A DNA stretch of 64,000 nucleotides, from contig JBEKIF010000014.1 of assembly GCA_050011895.1 (NCBI GenBank), positions 1-64,000 on the forward strand, read 5' to 3'. The stretch is from DATBGO01 sp050011895 (lineage in GTDB: Bacteria > Actinomycetota > Actinomycetes > Streptosporangiales > Streptosporangiaceae). The position numbers and the translations under genes are program-made. This document shows positions 17,258 through 25,855 of the stretch, one piece after another (position 1 is the stretch's first letter; every line of letters starts with the position of its first letter). The notes beneath the pieces are model-generated. The model made no database searches. It worked only from the letters and a program-made list of their open reading frames with translations, and was not told where the DNA came from.

Positions 17258-18082
17258 TCAGGCGGCGGTGGCTGACTGGATTGCGGGTCCGCTGCCGTTT
17301 GACAGCGCCGGAGCGGGCCGGGACGGCGGCGCGTGCGTATCCCGCGTCCCGCCAGCTGGCGGCCGGGCCTGGATAGGGCCGGGGGCTGCGCGGTCGAAGA
17401 AGCGCAGTACCTCCACCGGGACGGGCACCACAATAGTCTTGTTCTTCTCGGCCGCGACCTCGACGAATGTCTGCAGCAGCCGGAGCTGCAACGCAGCCGG
17501 GTCGGCCGCCATGATCGCGCCGGCCTGGGCGAGCTTCTTGGCGGCCTGGTATTCGCCGTCGGCGGCAATGATCCGGGCGCGGCGCTCGCGTTCGGCTTCC
17601 GCCTGCCGGGACATCGAGCGCTTCATCGCCTCGGGCAGCGAGACGTCCTTCACCTCGACCCGCTCCACGCGGACCCCCCAGGGCAGCTCGGTGGGGGCGT
17701 CGATCACGTCTCTGAGCTCGGCGTTGATCTTGTCGCGATCGGACAGGAGCTGGTCCATGTTGCTCCGTCCGGTCACCGCGCGTAGTGAGGTCTGGGCGAC
17801 CTGGCCGACGGCGTACTGGTAGTTCTGCACGTTGACGATGGCCTTGAGCGGGTCGACGACCCGGTAGTAGACGACGGCGTCGACCCGCATCGTGACGTTG
17901 TCGCGGGTAATGGTCTCCTGAGCGGGCACCGGCGCGACGGCGATCTGCATGTTTACCTTGCGCAGCCGGTCAGTGACCGGGTTGACCCAGGTCAGTCCCG
18001 CCTTGCGGGTGCCGGGCAGCGCGCGCCCCCAGCGGAAGACGATGCCCTGCTCGTACTGCCTAATGATCTTAAAGCCGAACAT
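17258..18082 (-). CDS. SPFH/band 7 (slipin-like) protein without membrane helix
   Basis: A 274-residue slipin/stomatin-type protein. It begins almost at once with the band-7 core (IIRQYEQGIVFRWGRALPGT), then VDAVVYYRVVDPLKAIVNVQ and LRAVTGRSNMDQLLSDRD, followed by a helical coiled-coil region rich in Glu/Arg/Ala (about 175-225). The final 40 residues are Pro/Gly-rich. Slipins normally have an N-terminal hairpin or helix that anchors them in the membrane, and none is seen here. No NfeD partner gene is adjacent. It probably forms membrane-associated scaffolds. Confidence 0.85.
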   Translation of the reverse strand: MFGFKIIRQYEQGIVFRWGRALPGTRKAGLTWVNPVTDRLRKVNMQIAVAPVPAQETITRDNVTMRVDAVVYYRVVDPLKAIVNVQNYQYAVGQVAQTSLRAVTGRSNMDQLLSDRDKINAELRDVIDAPTELPWGVRVERVEVKDVSLPEAMKRSMSRQAEAERERRARIIAADGEYQAAKKLAQAGAIMAADPAALQLRLLQTFVEVAAEKNKTIVVPVPVEVLRFFDRAAPGPIQARPPAGGTRDTHAPPSRPAPALSNGSGPAIQSATAA

Positions 18083-18347
18083 GTCGGCCGTCCCATCCCC
18101 GGCGGACGGTGCGCCAGGTTAACCGGAACCGCGGACGGCACGGCGTGAGCGCCGGCGCTCGAGACACCCTCGGCTTACTTGAACACTACACCAGCCAAGC
18201 TTCGGGAAGCCGAGCGCTGAATCGCAGGTACTGTAGCGCAACGTTGCGGCAGGCGGTGCGGCAGTCTCCTAGAGCGCCTGCCGCTGGCGGCGGCCGGGAT
18301 CTGGTTAGGTAGGTACCGAGGGGCGGCTCGGGAGCGCGGGAGGCTCT

Positions 18348-18383
18348 TTATGGACGGGAATCCGCTTATGGACGGGAATCCGC
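18348..18383 (+). repeat. 18-bp direct repeat, two copies
   Basis: TTATGGACGGGAATCCGC occurs twice head-to-tail just upstream of the enoyl-CoA hydratase start. The ATG inside each unit is followed by a stop in its own frame, so the repeat may hold mini-ORFs or simply be a recent duplication in the leader. Confidence 0.8.
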
Positions 18384-18387
18384 GGCC

Positions 18388-19137
18388 TTGATCAGCGTCG
18401 AGACGCACGGGCGGGTGGCCGTCGCCCAGATGGCGCACGGCAAGGCGAACGCCCTCGACACAGCCTTGTGCCACGATCTCGTCGTCCAGCTCGGCGAACT
18501 TGAGCGCGACGGTCACCATGCGGTCGTCCTGACCGGGCACGGGTCCATCTTCTCGGCGGGTGTCGACTTGCTGCGGCTGCTCGACGGCGGCCCTGGCTAC
18601 CTCGAGGAGTTCCTGCCCGCCCTGACTGCGGCGTTCCTTGCGGTGTTCAACTGCTCCCTGCCGGTAGTCGCGGCCGTGAACGGGCATGCGGTCGCCGGCG
18701 GCTGCATTCTCGTCTCTGCTTGTGACCACCGGGTGATGAATGAGGGCCACGGCCGTATCGGCGTCACCGAGCTGCTCGTCGGCGTCCCGTTTCCCGTTAC
18801 CGCACTGGAGATCTTGCGCTTCGCCGTGGGTACCCCGAGGCTCAGGGAGCTCACCTGCTTCGGCCGGACCTATCCCGCCACCGAAGCCGTGGGCCTCGGG
18901 CTCATCGACGAGGCGGTGGAAGAGGCGTCAGTGCTGCGGCGCGCGGTCGCGATCGCAGGCGACTTCGCTGCGCTGCCCGCCGGACCACTGCGGCACACTC
19001 GCCGGCAGATCCGCGGCCCCGCGCTGGACCGTATGGCCCAGGACCGCACGACTGACGACCTGGTGCGCCAGATGTGGGAGTCGCCGGCGGCTCGCGGAAA
19101 GGTCGAGGAGTACGTGGAGCGGACGCTGCGGAGGTGA
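18388..19137 (+). CDS. enoyl-CoA hydratase/isomerase family protein
   Basis: A 249-residue crotonase-fold protein. The oxyanion-hole segments are present: the first around HGKANALDTALC/GSIFSAGVDLLRL, the second at NGHAVAGGCILVSACDHRVM. GVTELLVGVPFP supplies the Glu of the second catalytic region. Members hydrate or isomerise acyl-CoA thioesters. Translation seems to start at TTG 18388, since upstream ATGs run into stops. A duplicated 18-mer precedes it. No fatty-acid oxidation genes are adjacent. Confidence 0.85.
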   Translation: MISVETHGRVAVAQMAHGKANALDTALCHDLVVQLGELERDGHHAVVLTGHGSIFSAGVDLLRLLDGGPGYLEEFLPALTAAFLAVFNCSLPVVAAVNGHAVAGGCILVSACDHRVMNEGHGRIGVTELLVGVPFPVTALEILRFAVGTPRLRELTCFGRTYPATEAVGLGLIDEAVEEASVLRRAVAIAGDFAALPAGPLRHTRRQIRGPALDRMAQDRTTDDLVRQMWESPAARGKVEEYVERTLRR

Positions 19138-19250
19138 CCGGCCGCTGCGCACGGTGCCGGAAGAATGCCCTTGCTTCTCCTTGACTTGGCCAGTTCGGCT
19201 GGTCAGGCTAACGCCAGATGGGGCCTTGTTGCGTTTCCAGGGAGGGCAGA

Positions 19251-21293
19251 ATGACCGTGCACCACCGTTTCAGCCGCGCCTGCGCCGTCGCGGCCCTTGG
19301 ACTGGCCATGACCGCGGCGACGGGCTCATTGGGGTCCGTCGCCGCGTCGGCGGCGCCAACGCCAGCAGTCACCGCATTAGCCAACAGCGTACCGGCCACC
19401 ACCGATCCGATGACTGGCCCGTACAGCAGCCCGGGCATGACGATTCAGGTGGCGCTCGCGCCGCGGCACGCAGCAGGCCTCGCCACCGCGCTGCAGGCCA
19501 TGTACACGAAGGGCAGCAGCAGCTACCACAAGTGGCTGGCCGCGGGCCAGTTCGACACCCGGTACGCGCCCACCGTCGCCGAGCGCAGCAGTGTCGCGAG
19601 CTTCCTGCGCGGCGCCGGGCTCAAGGTGGCGGCCTCGTCCTCGGCCTTCGTGGTCCGGGCCACCGGGTCGAGCGCACAGGTGTCGAATGCGTTCCGCACC
19701 AAGCTGAATAGCTACAAGGACAAGGCGGGCCATTCGTTCTTCCAGAACTCCACGCCGGTCCGGGTACCTGCCTCGATGGCCAGCTACGTGCAGGGCGTCA
19801 CCGGGCTGACCAACACGATCCGCGACCGCCCGATGGTGCAGCGCGCGAAGGCTGCCGTCCGCCCGGCCGCGAGGCCCGCCGCGACGACCACCAACTGCGA
19901 GCAGCCCTACCCCACCGTCGCGCAGCAGTTCGCCAGCGTGAACGACGGCACCCCGATCCCGTTCGGCTACGGCGCCGGACCTGGCTGCCAGGGCCTGACG
20001 CCTGCGCAGGACAACTCCATCTACGGCGCACCCCACGTCGGCCCGCGAGGCCAGGGCAAGGGGGTCACCATCGCGGTGTTCGAGCTGTCGGCCTACCAGC
20101 ACTCCGACATCAGCACCTGGGCGCAGACCTTCTACGGCCCGAGTTACACTGCGCCGCTGGTCGACGTCAACGTCGATGGCGGCCCGCTCAACCCGCAGTG
20201 CCCGGCAGGCGACACGTGCCCGCCGAGTTTCAACGGCTACGCCGGTGACATCGAGGTCGACGCCGACATCGAGACGCAGCTCGCGATCGCGCCCGACGTC
20301 AAGAACCTGATCGTCTACAACGCGCCGAACGACTTCACCGGCCAGACCGAGCTCGACGAGTACACGGCGATCGCGAACGCCGACCGGGCTGAGTCGGTCA
20401 GCTCCAGCTGGGCCGTCTGCGAGAATGACGTCACCTCCGGCTACGTGCAGGCCGAGAACACGGTCTTCGAGCAGATGGCGATGCAGGGCCAGAGCGTCTT
20501 CGGCGCCGAGGGCGACACCGGTGCCTTCGCCTGCATCCGCTCCGACGGCACGACGATCGTCAATGTCCTCGACCCGCCGTCGCAGCCCTGGGTCACCAGC
20601 GTGGGCGGCACGTCGTTCGAGAACTTCAATCCGGGCCAGAACGAGCGCCCGGCTTATCCCAGCGGCGTGGAGTCGGTCTGGAACACCGACGCCCTGTGCA
20701 GCAACGCCGCGCCGAGCGCCGCCAACGACAACCTGGGCGGCTTGTTCTGGTGCGGGCAGACCGGCGCCGGCGGCGGTGGCTCCAGCCAGTGGTGGGGCCG
20801 GCCGTTCTACCAGCACGGACCCGGCGTGAACAACCCGAACACCACCACCGGCAACGGCACGACCCAGTGCGCGCTGGCCAAGCAGGGCACTCCGTGCCGC
20901 GAAGACCCGGACGTGTCGGCCAACGCCGATGAGTTCACCCCGTACGCGGAATACTGCACTGGCAACGCCAGCACGCCGTTCAGCGTGTGCGGGACCTTCA
21001 GCGGCAGCCAGAACCCGCCCGGCTGGTTCGGTATCGGCGGGACGAGCCTGTCGTCGCCGCTCTGGTCGGCGATCATCGCGGACCGGGACAGCTTCCAGGG
21101 TTACCGCAGCGGCAATATCAACCCAGTGCTGTACCTGCTGTTCAACGTCGCCCCGAAGCTGTACTTCCACGACATCACCGGCAGCGGGCAGACCACCACC
21201 AGCAACGGCCTGTTCTCGGTGACGCCGGGATACGACGAGGCTACGGGGATCGGCACGCCGAAGATGGCGGCCCTGATCACCCTCAGCCTGTGA
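19251..21293 (+). CDS. secreted S53 family (sedolisin/kumamolisin) serine-carboxyl peptidase
   Basis: A 680-residue secreted endopeptidase precursor. A signal peptide (residues 1-35, cleavage near SAA) is followed by the activation propeptide of about 180 residues (SSSYHKWL...F...), the hallmark of this family. The catalytic domain begins near residue 200. Glu and Asp of the triad lie in DIEVDADIETQ, an oxyanion Asp region is at SSSWAVCEND, and the nucleophile Ser is in GIGGTSLSSPLW. The C-terminal calcium site is HDITGSG...TPGYDEATGIGTP. Such enzymes degrade protein outside the cell, usually at acid pH. GGGAGGG precedes ATG 19251. Confidence 0.93.
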   Translation: MTVHHRFSRACAVAALGLAMTAATGSLGSVAASAAPTPAVTALANSVPATTDPMTGPYSSPGMTIQVALAPRHAAGLATALQAMYTKGSSSYHKWLAAGQFDTRYAPTVAERSSVASFLRGAGLKVAASSSAFVVRATGSSAQVSNAFRTKLNSYKDKAGHSFFQNSTPVRVPASMASYVQGVTGLTNTIRDRPMVQRAKAAVRPAARPAATTTNCEQPYPTVAQQFASVNDGTPIPFGYGAGPGCQGLTPAQDNSIYGAPHVGPRGQGKGVTIAVFELSAYQHSDISTWAQTFYGPSYTAPLVDVNVDGGPLNPQCPAGDTCPPSFNGYAGDIEVDADIETQLAIAPDVKNLIVYNAPNDFTGQTELDEYTAIANADRAESVSSSWAVCENDVTSGYVQAENTVFEQMAMQGQSVFGAEGDTGAFACIRSDGTTIVNVLDPPSQPWVTSVGGTSFENFNPGQNERPAYPSGVESVWNTDALCSNAAPSAANDNLGGLFWCGQTGAGGGGSSQWWGRPFYQHGPGVNNPNTTTGNGTTQCALAKQGTPCREDPDVSANADEFTPYAEYCTGNASTPFSVCGTFSGSQNPPGWFGIGGTSLSSPLWSAIIADRDSFQGYRSGNINPVLYLLFNVAPKLYFHDITGSGQTTTSNGLFSVTPGYDEATGIGTPKMAALITLSL

Positions 21294-21317
21294 GCACACC
21301 GGTCACCAGTTAGATAG

Positions 21318-21356
21318 CAGGAGAGGGGACGGGCCCCTGGCCCGTCCCCTCTCCTG
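21318..21356. terminator. strong bidirectional hairpin terminator
   Basis: An 18-bp perfect stem (21318-21335 with 21339-21356) and a 3-nt loop lie 24 bp after the S53 peptidase stop, between it and the convergent prpE gene. Confidence 0.9.
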
Positions 21357-21550
21357 GCTCAGCGCTGGTCCTGCGGGGCTGATTTCGGGAGCAGCCAGAC
21401 GAGACCGAGGCACAGGGTGGCTCGCTTTCGCTGCCGTGACCGGGGTTACGAGCCGGCCGCCCGATCCCGCCCGCTCCGACGTACCGATAAGAGCGGAATG
21501 CGGGGCGGGCAACCGGTTCATCACCCCCTGAGAATGTTGTCCCGGAGAAC

Positions 21551-23437
21551 TCAGCTGTGCCGCAGAATGGGGCGCAGCGCGTCGAGGGTGCCCATGTCGT
21601 CGATGGTGGAGGGCACGGGCTCGTTGTCGTTGCCGTCAGCGATGCCGCGCATGGTCCTGCGCAGTATCTTGCCTGAGCGGGTCTTGGGGAGCCCTGCGAC
21701 AACGTCGACCCGGCGCACGGCGGCGACGGGGCCGATCTGGGCGCGGATCAGCTCGACGAGTTCCGCGCTCAGCGCGTCGGGGTCGGGGTCGATACCCGCC
21801 TTGAGCACAACGAATCCGCGGGGGACCTGGCCTTTGATCTCGTCATGGACGCCGATCACAGCGCATTCGGCCACTGCGGGGTGAGACGCGAGGACTGCCT
21901 CCATCTCGCCGGTGGACAGCCGGTGGCCCGCGACGTTGATGACGTCGTCGGTGCGGCCCATGACATAGAGGTATCCGTCGCTGTCCCGGTACCCCCCGTC
22001 TCCGGTGATGTAGGCGCCTGGGTAGCGCACCAGGTAGGAATCGATGAACCGCTGGTCGTCACCCCACAAGGTCGGCAGGCAGCCAGGCGGCAGCGGCAGC
22101 CGGACCACGATCTCTCCGGTGGTGCCTGGTGGGACGTCGGCGCCGGTGGCGGGGTCGACGATGCGAACGTCGTAACCGGGTACCGGCATGGTGGGCGAGC
22201 CTGGCTTGGTGACCATGGGGTCCAGTCCCATCAGGTCGGCCGCGATCGCCCAGCCTGTCTCGGTCTGCCACCAGTGGTCGATCACCGGGATGCCGAGCAG
22301 CTGCCCTGCCCACCGGTAGGTTTCCGGATCGAGCCGCTCCCCGGCCAGGAACAGGTAGCGGAAGCCAGTCAGGTCGTACTTCTTGGTCAGCTCGCCTTCC
22401 GGGTCTTCCTTCTTGATCGCGCGGAACGCGGTGGGCGCGGTGAACAGCGTCTTTACCCGGTGCTCGGAGACCACCCGCCAGAACGCCCCGGCGTCTGGCG
22501 TGCCGACCGGCTTCCCCTCGTACAGCACGCTGGTGCACCCGGCCAGCAGCGGGGCGTAGACGATGTAGGAATGGCCCACCACCCAGCCGATGTCGGAGGC
22601 CGCCCAGTACACCTCGCCGGGCTGGGTGTTGTAGATGTTGCCCATGCTCCAGCGCAGCGCGACCGCGTGGCCCCCGTTGTCGCGGACGACGCCCTTGGGC
22701 TTCGCGGTGGTGCCCGACGTATACAGGATGTAGAGCGGGTCGGTGGCCGCGACAGGGACGCAGTCAGCCGGCTCAGCATCGGCCATCGCCTGCTCCCAGT
22801 CCAGGTCACGGTCGGCGTCCAGCACCGCAGGTGCCTGCGGGCGCTGCACGATAACGCACCAGCGCGGTTTGTGGCTCGACTGCGCGATCGCCGCGTCCAG
22901 GATTGGCTTGTACTCCTGGACCCGGCTGACCTCCACGCCGCAGGAAGCCGACACGACGACCGTAGGAGCCGCATCTTCGATACGGGCTGCCAGCTCGGGC
23001 GCGGCGAAGCCGCCGAATACGACGGAATGCACGGCGCCGATCCGGGCGCAGGCGAGCATGGCGATGACCGCCTCGGGGATCATCGGCATGTAGATGATCA
23101 CGCGGTCGCCAGCGCCGGTGCCGAGGCCGCGCAGCACGCCGGCGAACCGCGCCACCTGACCCAGCAGTTCACGGTAGGTGAACGTGCGGGAGGCGCCGGT
23201 CACCGGGCTGTCGTAGATCAGCGCGGCCTGGTCGCCGCGGCCATCGCGCACATGCCGGTCCACCGCGTTGAAGCAGGTGTTCAGCACGCCGTCGGCGAAC
23301 CAGCGGTAAAACGGCGGATTGGACTTGTCCAGCACGACCGTCGGCTGGCGGTACCAGTCGATGCCCTGGACAGCGCTGCCCCAGAACCCCTCTGGGTCAT
23401 CGAGGCTCTGGCGAAACGCTTCCGCGTAACGGCTCAT
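21551..23437 (-). CDS. prpE: propionyl/acetyl-CoA synthetase (AMP-forming, PrpE type)
   Basis: A 628-residue acyl-CoA synthetase that activates propionate or acetate to its CoA ester with ATP. The adenylation loop is YILYTSGTTAKPKGVV, the core motifs include DIGWVVGHSYIVYAPLL and DHWWQTETGW, and the C-terminal catalytic lysine is in PKTRSGKILRRTMR. That lysine is the site acetylated by Pat enzymes in other bacteria. The N-terminal SNPPFYRWFADGVLNTCFNA and VVFGGFAAPELAARI are closer to PrpE than to Acs. The gene lies downstream of a SatP-like acetate transporter on the same strand, 105 bp away, so uptake and activation are probably co-expressed. Confidence 0.9.
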   Translation of the reverse strand: MSRYAEAFRQSLDDPEGFWGSAVQGIDWYRQPTVVLDKSNPPFYRWFADGVLNTCFNAVDRHVRDGRGDQAALIYDSPVTGASRTFTYRELLGQVARFAGVLRGLGTGAGDRVIIYMPMIPEAVIAMLACARIGAVHSVVFGGFAAPELAARIEDAAPTVVVSASCGVEVSRVQEYKPILDAAIAQSSHKPRWCVIVQRPQAPAVLDADRDLDWEQAMADAEPADCVPVAATDPLYILYTSGTTAKPKGVVRDNGGHAVALRWSMGNIYNTQPGEVYWAASDIGWVVGHSYIVYAPLLAGCTSVLYEGKPVGTPDAGAFWRVVSEHRVKTLFTAPTAFRAIKKEDPEGELTKKYDLTGFRYLFLAGERLDPETYRWAGQLLGIPVIDHWWQTETGWAIAADLMGLDPMVTKPGSPTMPVPGYDVRIVDPATGADVPPGTTGEIVVRLPLPPGCLPTLWGDDQRFIDSYLVRYPGAYITGDGGYRDSDGYLYVMGRTDDVINVAGHRLSTGEMEAVLASHPAVAECAVIGVHDEIKGQVPRGFVVLKAGIDPDPDALSAELVELIRAQIGPVAAVRRVDVVAGLPKTRSGKILRRTMRGIADGNDNEPVPSTIDDMGTLDALRPILRHS

Positions 23438-23464
23438 GACTGCACTCCTTCACTGCCCCCCCAG

Positions 23465-23532
23465 TTCACTGCTTGTCCAGGTCCACTGCTTGTCCAGGTC
23501 CACTGCCTGTCCAGGTCCACTGCCTGTCCAGG
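23465..23532 (-). repeat. 17-bp tandem repeat, four copies
   Basis: Four consecutive units of (T)CCACTGC(T/C)TGTCCAGG fill most of the gap between the transporter gene and prpE. The units pair off by sequence (two with CTT, two with CCT), suggesting stepwise duplication. The position, in a likely operon junction, could affect mRNA processing or spacing. Confidence 0.95.
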
Positions 23533-23542
23533 CGTGCTGCGC

Positions 23543-24217
23543 CTATTCTTCGCCGAGGGATTCACCCGGCGTCTTTGCGAGGTGGCCGACCGGCAGGATC
23601 TCGCGGCCGTATTCCACTGCGCACAACTCGGCGAGGGCCAGGTAGAAGGCGAATCCCGCCAGCACTATGCCGATCCACCCGCCGGTCTTGATCAGCCCGG
23701 TGGAGCCACCGTAGTTGCCGGCAGCGAGTATGAATAGGGCGGCGACCAGCAGCAGCAGCGCTATGACCACGGCGACGCTGGTGCGGAACGACGCGAGGAA
23801 TATGACGACGGCGAAGATGCCGAACGCGTACAGGAGCAGGCCGAGCGCGTGTCCGGCCTGATGAATCAGGACCAGGGGAGCGAGGTAGAGCTGGCCCCAG
23901 ACCCAGATAGACAGCCAGAACGCGCCGAACCCGGTGAACAGCGCGCCCCCGAAGGTGTTGCCGATGCGCAGCTGGAGGATCCCGCCGATGAGCTGGGCCA
24001 GCCCGCCGAACATGAGGGCCACGGCCAAGACCGTTGTCGTGAGGACCGCGGGGACGAGGTTGGCGTTGACCATGCTGAGCATGAAGGTGGTGGTCGCGAA
24101 GCCTCCCAGGCAAATCGGCCCGGAGTTGCCCCATGCCACCCCGGTTGCGCTGGCGGGCGGCGCAACTGGTGCCGCTGTGGCTGCTGCTGGCTCGATGCCT
24201 TTGTCGGTGGAAGTCAT
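23543..24217 (-). CDS. acetate uptake transporter, GPR1/FUN34/YaaH (SatP) family
   Basis: A 224-residue membrane protein with six predicted helices. An Ala/Pro-rich N-terminal tail precedes the family's entry motif (WGNSGPICLGGFATTTFMLS). The remaining helices contain the GGxxQxxxG-like LAQLIGGILQLRIGNTFGG segment and end near YLALAELCAVEYGR. This family moves acetate and succinate with protons across the cytoplasmic membrane. GAGGAG precedes ATG 24217. It lies directly upstream of prpE on the same strand, giving an uptake-activation pair. Confidence 0.92.
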   Translation of the reverse strand: MTSTDKGIEPAAATAAPVAPPASATGVAWGNSGPICLGGFATTTFMLSMVNANLVPAVLTTTVLAVALMFGGLAQLIGGILQLRIGNTFGGALFTGFGAFWLSIWVWGQLYLAPLVLIHQAGHALGLLLYAFGIFAVVIFLASFRTSVAVVIALLLLVAALFILAAGNYGGSTGLIKTGGWIGIVLAGFAFYLALAELCAVEYGREILPVGHLAKTPGESLGEE

Positions 24218-24443
24218 CTGACGCTCCTCACATAATCGACCGGTTCCGCGAATCATGTGCCACCAGCGCGTGCATTGGGAGGGCCATTGGTCCCGATTCA
24301 GCAAAGATGTGCCGACGGCACGCCGAATGCCTCTCCGCAGGCGCCCGACGGCGATGCAAGCGATTAGCGCTAAACGCCACGGCCCTGGTCACGGCGGCGA
24401 GCGGCCTCTTCAGATAACAGCGCCAGGGACGCCCGCGGCTGGC

Positions 24444-24473
24444 GCTGCCTGACCGGGGGCCTCGTCAGGCAGC
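24444..24473 (-). terminator. hairpin terminator after glsB-like gene
   Basis: GCTGCCTGAC and GTCAGGCAGC form a 10-bp stem around a 10-nt loop, 27 bp beyond the stop of the GlsB-like gene on the minus strand. Confidence 0.65.
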
Positions 24474-24499
24474 CCCAGCCAGGCAGCAGGCGCGTCACA

Positions 24500-24784
24500 T
24501 CATCGGCGGACCATCCTCCGGTGGCCGCTCTGCCCGTCAATGGCCCGGTATGCGACCAGCAGCACGGCTGACCCGGCGATGGCGGTGAGCCAGGTCGACA
24601 GGTTGAAGAATCCCTGCAGGGTGTGAACGTGGAACAGCTTGGTGGCCACCCAGCCGCCGCCCAGCGCCCCGACGACGCCGATCAGGCAGGTGAGGATCAG
24701 GCCCTGTGATCGTCTGCCGGGGATCAGCATATTGGCCAGCAGGCCTGCGGCCAGGCCGAGAACGATCCACGCGATGATGCCCAT
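24500..24784 (-). CDS. GlsB/YeaQ/YmgE family stress-response membrane protein
   Basis: A 94-residue protein of the transglycosylase-associated (GlsB/YeaQ/YmgE) family, small membrane proteins linked to general stress. It has three helices. The first is a glycine-rich AWIVLGLAAGLLANMLIPG, the second has the family motif TCLIGVVGALGGGWVA, and the third is AIAGSAVLLVAYRAI. AAGGAG precedes the ATG. The short leader is full of a TTCGTCAGTGT-like repeat shared with the end of the upstream gene's 3' region. Confidence 0.9.
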   Translation of the reverse strand: MGIIAWIVLGLAAGLLANMLIPGRRSQGLILTCLIGVVGALGGGWVATKLFHVHTLQGFFNLSTWLTAIAGSAVLLVAYRAIDGQSGHRRMVRR

Positions 24785-24794
24785 AACCGACTCC

Positions 24795-24865
24795 TTCGTC
24801 AGTGTTTGTATTCGTCAGTGTTGTTTCGTCGGTGTCGTGCGCGTTGTGTTCGTCAGTGTCGTGCG
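24795..24865 (-). repeat. degenerate TTCGTCAGTGT repeats
   Basis: Between the GlsB-like and LapA-like genes the plus strand carries TTCGTC(A/G)GTGT four times (near 24798, 24814, 24827 and 24849), two followed by CGTGCGCG. The last copy overlaps the stop of the LapA-domain gene. The pattern looks like slippage-expanded leader DNA. Confidence 0.7.
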
Positions 24866-25236
24866 CGAGACGCGGGGTCGCTGCGCCGCTCGCGGCGCAT
24901 GATCCGGCGCAGCTGAGTGATCCGCGCGGTGCCCGCGGCCGCCATCAGCAGCGCGCCCGCGATGACGGCGAAGAGCAGGGCCACGGCCAGCGGCAGTACG
25001 AGGTGGGCTCCCAGGAAGCTGATATTCACGGCGTGAACGTTCTGGATAACGAAGATCATTACCACGATCAGGGCGACGGTACCTGCGATCAGGGTGGTGC
25101 GCATGCCGCTGATCCGGGTATGCAGCCGTCCGCGGGCCGGCGGGGGCGGCGCGGCCGGGGGCGGCGGGGCAGAGCCATTGGCTGAGGGCGGCGGCAAGGT
25201 GCTGGCTGCGGCGCGGGGCGCGGCTGGCTCGGTCAT
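24853..25236 (-). CDS. LapA-domain (DUF1049) membrane protein
   Basis: A 127-residue protein with a disordered Pro/Ala-rich N-terminus (residues 1-37) followed by two helices. The first runs LIAGTVALIVVMIFVIQN, then NVHAVNISFLGAHLVLPLAVALLF, the characteristic QN...V.F.....PL pattern of LapA-domain proteins. A basic tail (RRIMRRERRSDP) follows. In Gram-negatives LapA acts in envelope homeostasis; the actinobacterial role is unknown. It is followed by the GlsB-like gene on the same strand, so both may form one stress unit. GAGGT precedes ATG 25236. Confidence 0.85.
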   Translation of the reverse strand: MTEPAAPRAAASTLPPPSANGSAPPPPAAPPPPARGRLHTRISGMRTTLIAGTVALIVVMIFVIQNVHAVNISFLGAHLVLPLAVALLFAVIAGALLMAAAGTARITQLRRIMRRERRSDPASRARH

Positions 25237-25395
25237 GGCGTTACGTACCTCACGGACAGGAACCGGAGCGGGTGCGGACCGCGGCCGGTTTCCCTTGCTG
25301 GCCCGGGCATCCGGCCGTGATCGGCCGGTATTTCCTGGTGCCTTGACTCGCAGCTTATACTTGAAATTTCCTACTAGCAATATATTTCTGGAAGT

Positions 25396-25401
25396 TATGA
25401 T
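25396..25401 (+). promoter_or_regulatory. -10 box of a likely leaderless promoter
   Basis: TATGAT lies 13 bases before GTG 25414 inside the most AT-rich stretch of the area (25350-25412). Transcription would begin at or next to the GTG, giving a leaderless mRNA. No Shine-Dalgarno is present. No good -35 was found at 16-18 bases. Confidence 0.45.
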
Positions 25402-25413
25402 AGATTCTTAATT

Positions 25414-25800
25414 GTGGAGAGCTGGAGGTTTCTGACCAATCACGCTCGGGTCCTGGTATGCATCGCCCAGGATCCGGATCTGCGGCTGCGAGACGCCGCG
25501 GCCGCCCTAGGTATCACCGAGCGCAGCGCGTACGGCATCATCACCGACCTGACCGCGGCCGGATACGTCGTGAAGCAGAAATGCGGCCGCCGCAACCGCT
25601 ATCAGATCCAGTCGGACCTGCCGCTGCCAGGACCTGGCAGCCACGAGCCCGCCATCGGCGACGTCCTGGCCCTGCTGTCGGGTAATGGCGTGAGCCCCCG
25701 CCGACGGCGCGCGGCCCGCGTCGCCCCGGCGAGCACGACGGGACCCGCCCGGCCCCTCGCGGACGCCCGGGCCAGCGGTCCCGGGACCCCGTCGCAGTGA
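25414..25800 (+). CDS. winged helix-turn-helix regulator
   Basis: A 128-residue protein whose first 70 residues form a MarR/ArsR-like winged helix: LTNHARVLVCIAQDPDLRLR, then DAAAALGITERSAYGIITDL (recognition helix), then AAGYVVKQKCGRRNRYQIQ (wing). The rest is Pro/Ala/Arg-rich and probably disordered. The start is GTG 25414, apparently leaderless. It is divergent from the LapA/GlsB-like genes, which it may control. The homologous actinobacterial proteins of this shape are mostly uncharacterised. Confidence 0.8.
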   Translation: MESWRFLTNHARVLVCIAQDPDLRLRDAAAALGITERSAYGIITDLTAAGYVVKQKCGRRNRYQIQSDLPLPGPGSHEPAIGDVLALLSGNGVSPRRRRAARVAPASTTGPARPLADARASGPGTPSQ

Positions 25801-25855
25801 TCAATCGGTGAACCGCTGCAGCCGAGCGGGCCGCGCGCTGCCATAGTTTTGGTGC

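Noticed and set aside
19377..21299. A 640-codon frame antisense to the S53 peptidase
   Set aside because: It is a mirror of the peptidase codon bias and carries no motif. The plus strand has signal peptide, propeptide and catalytic residues.
21845..23737. A 630-codon plus-strand frame across prpE
   Set aside because: It is a shadow of prpE on the minus strand and its sequence is low complexity.
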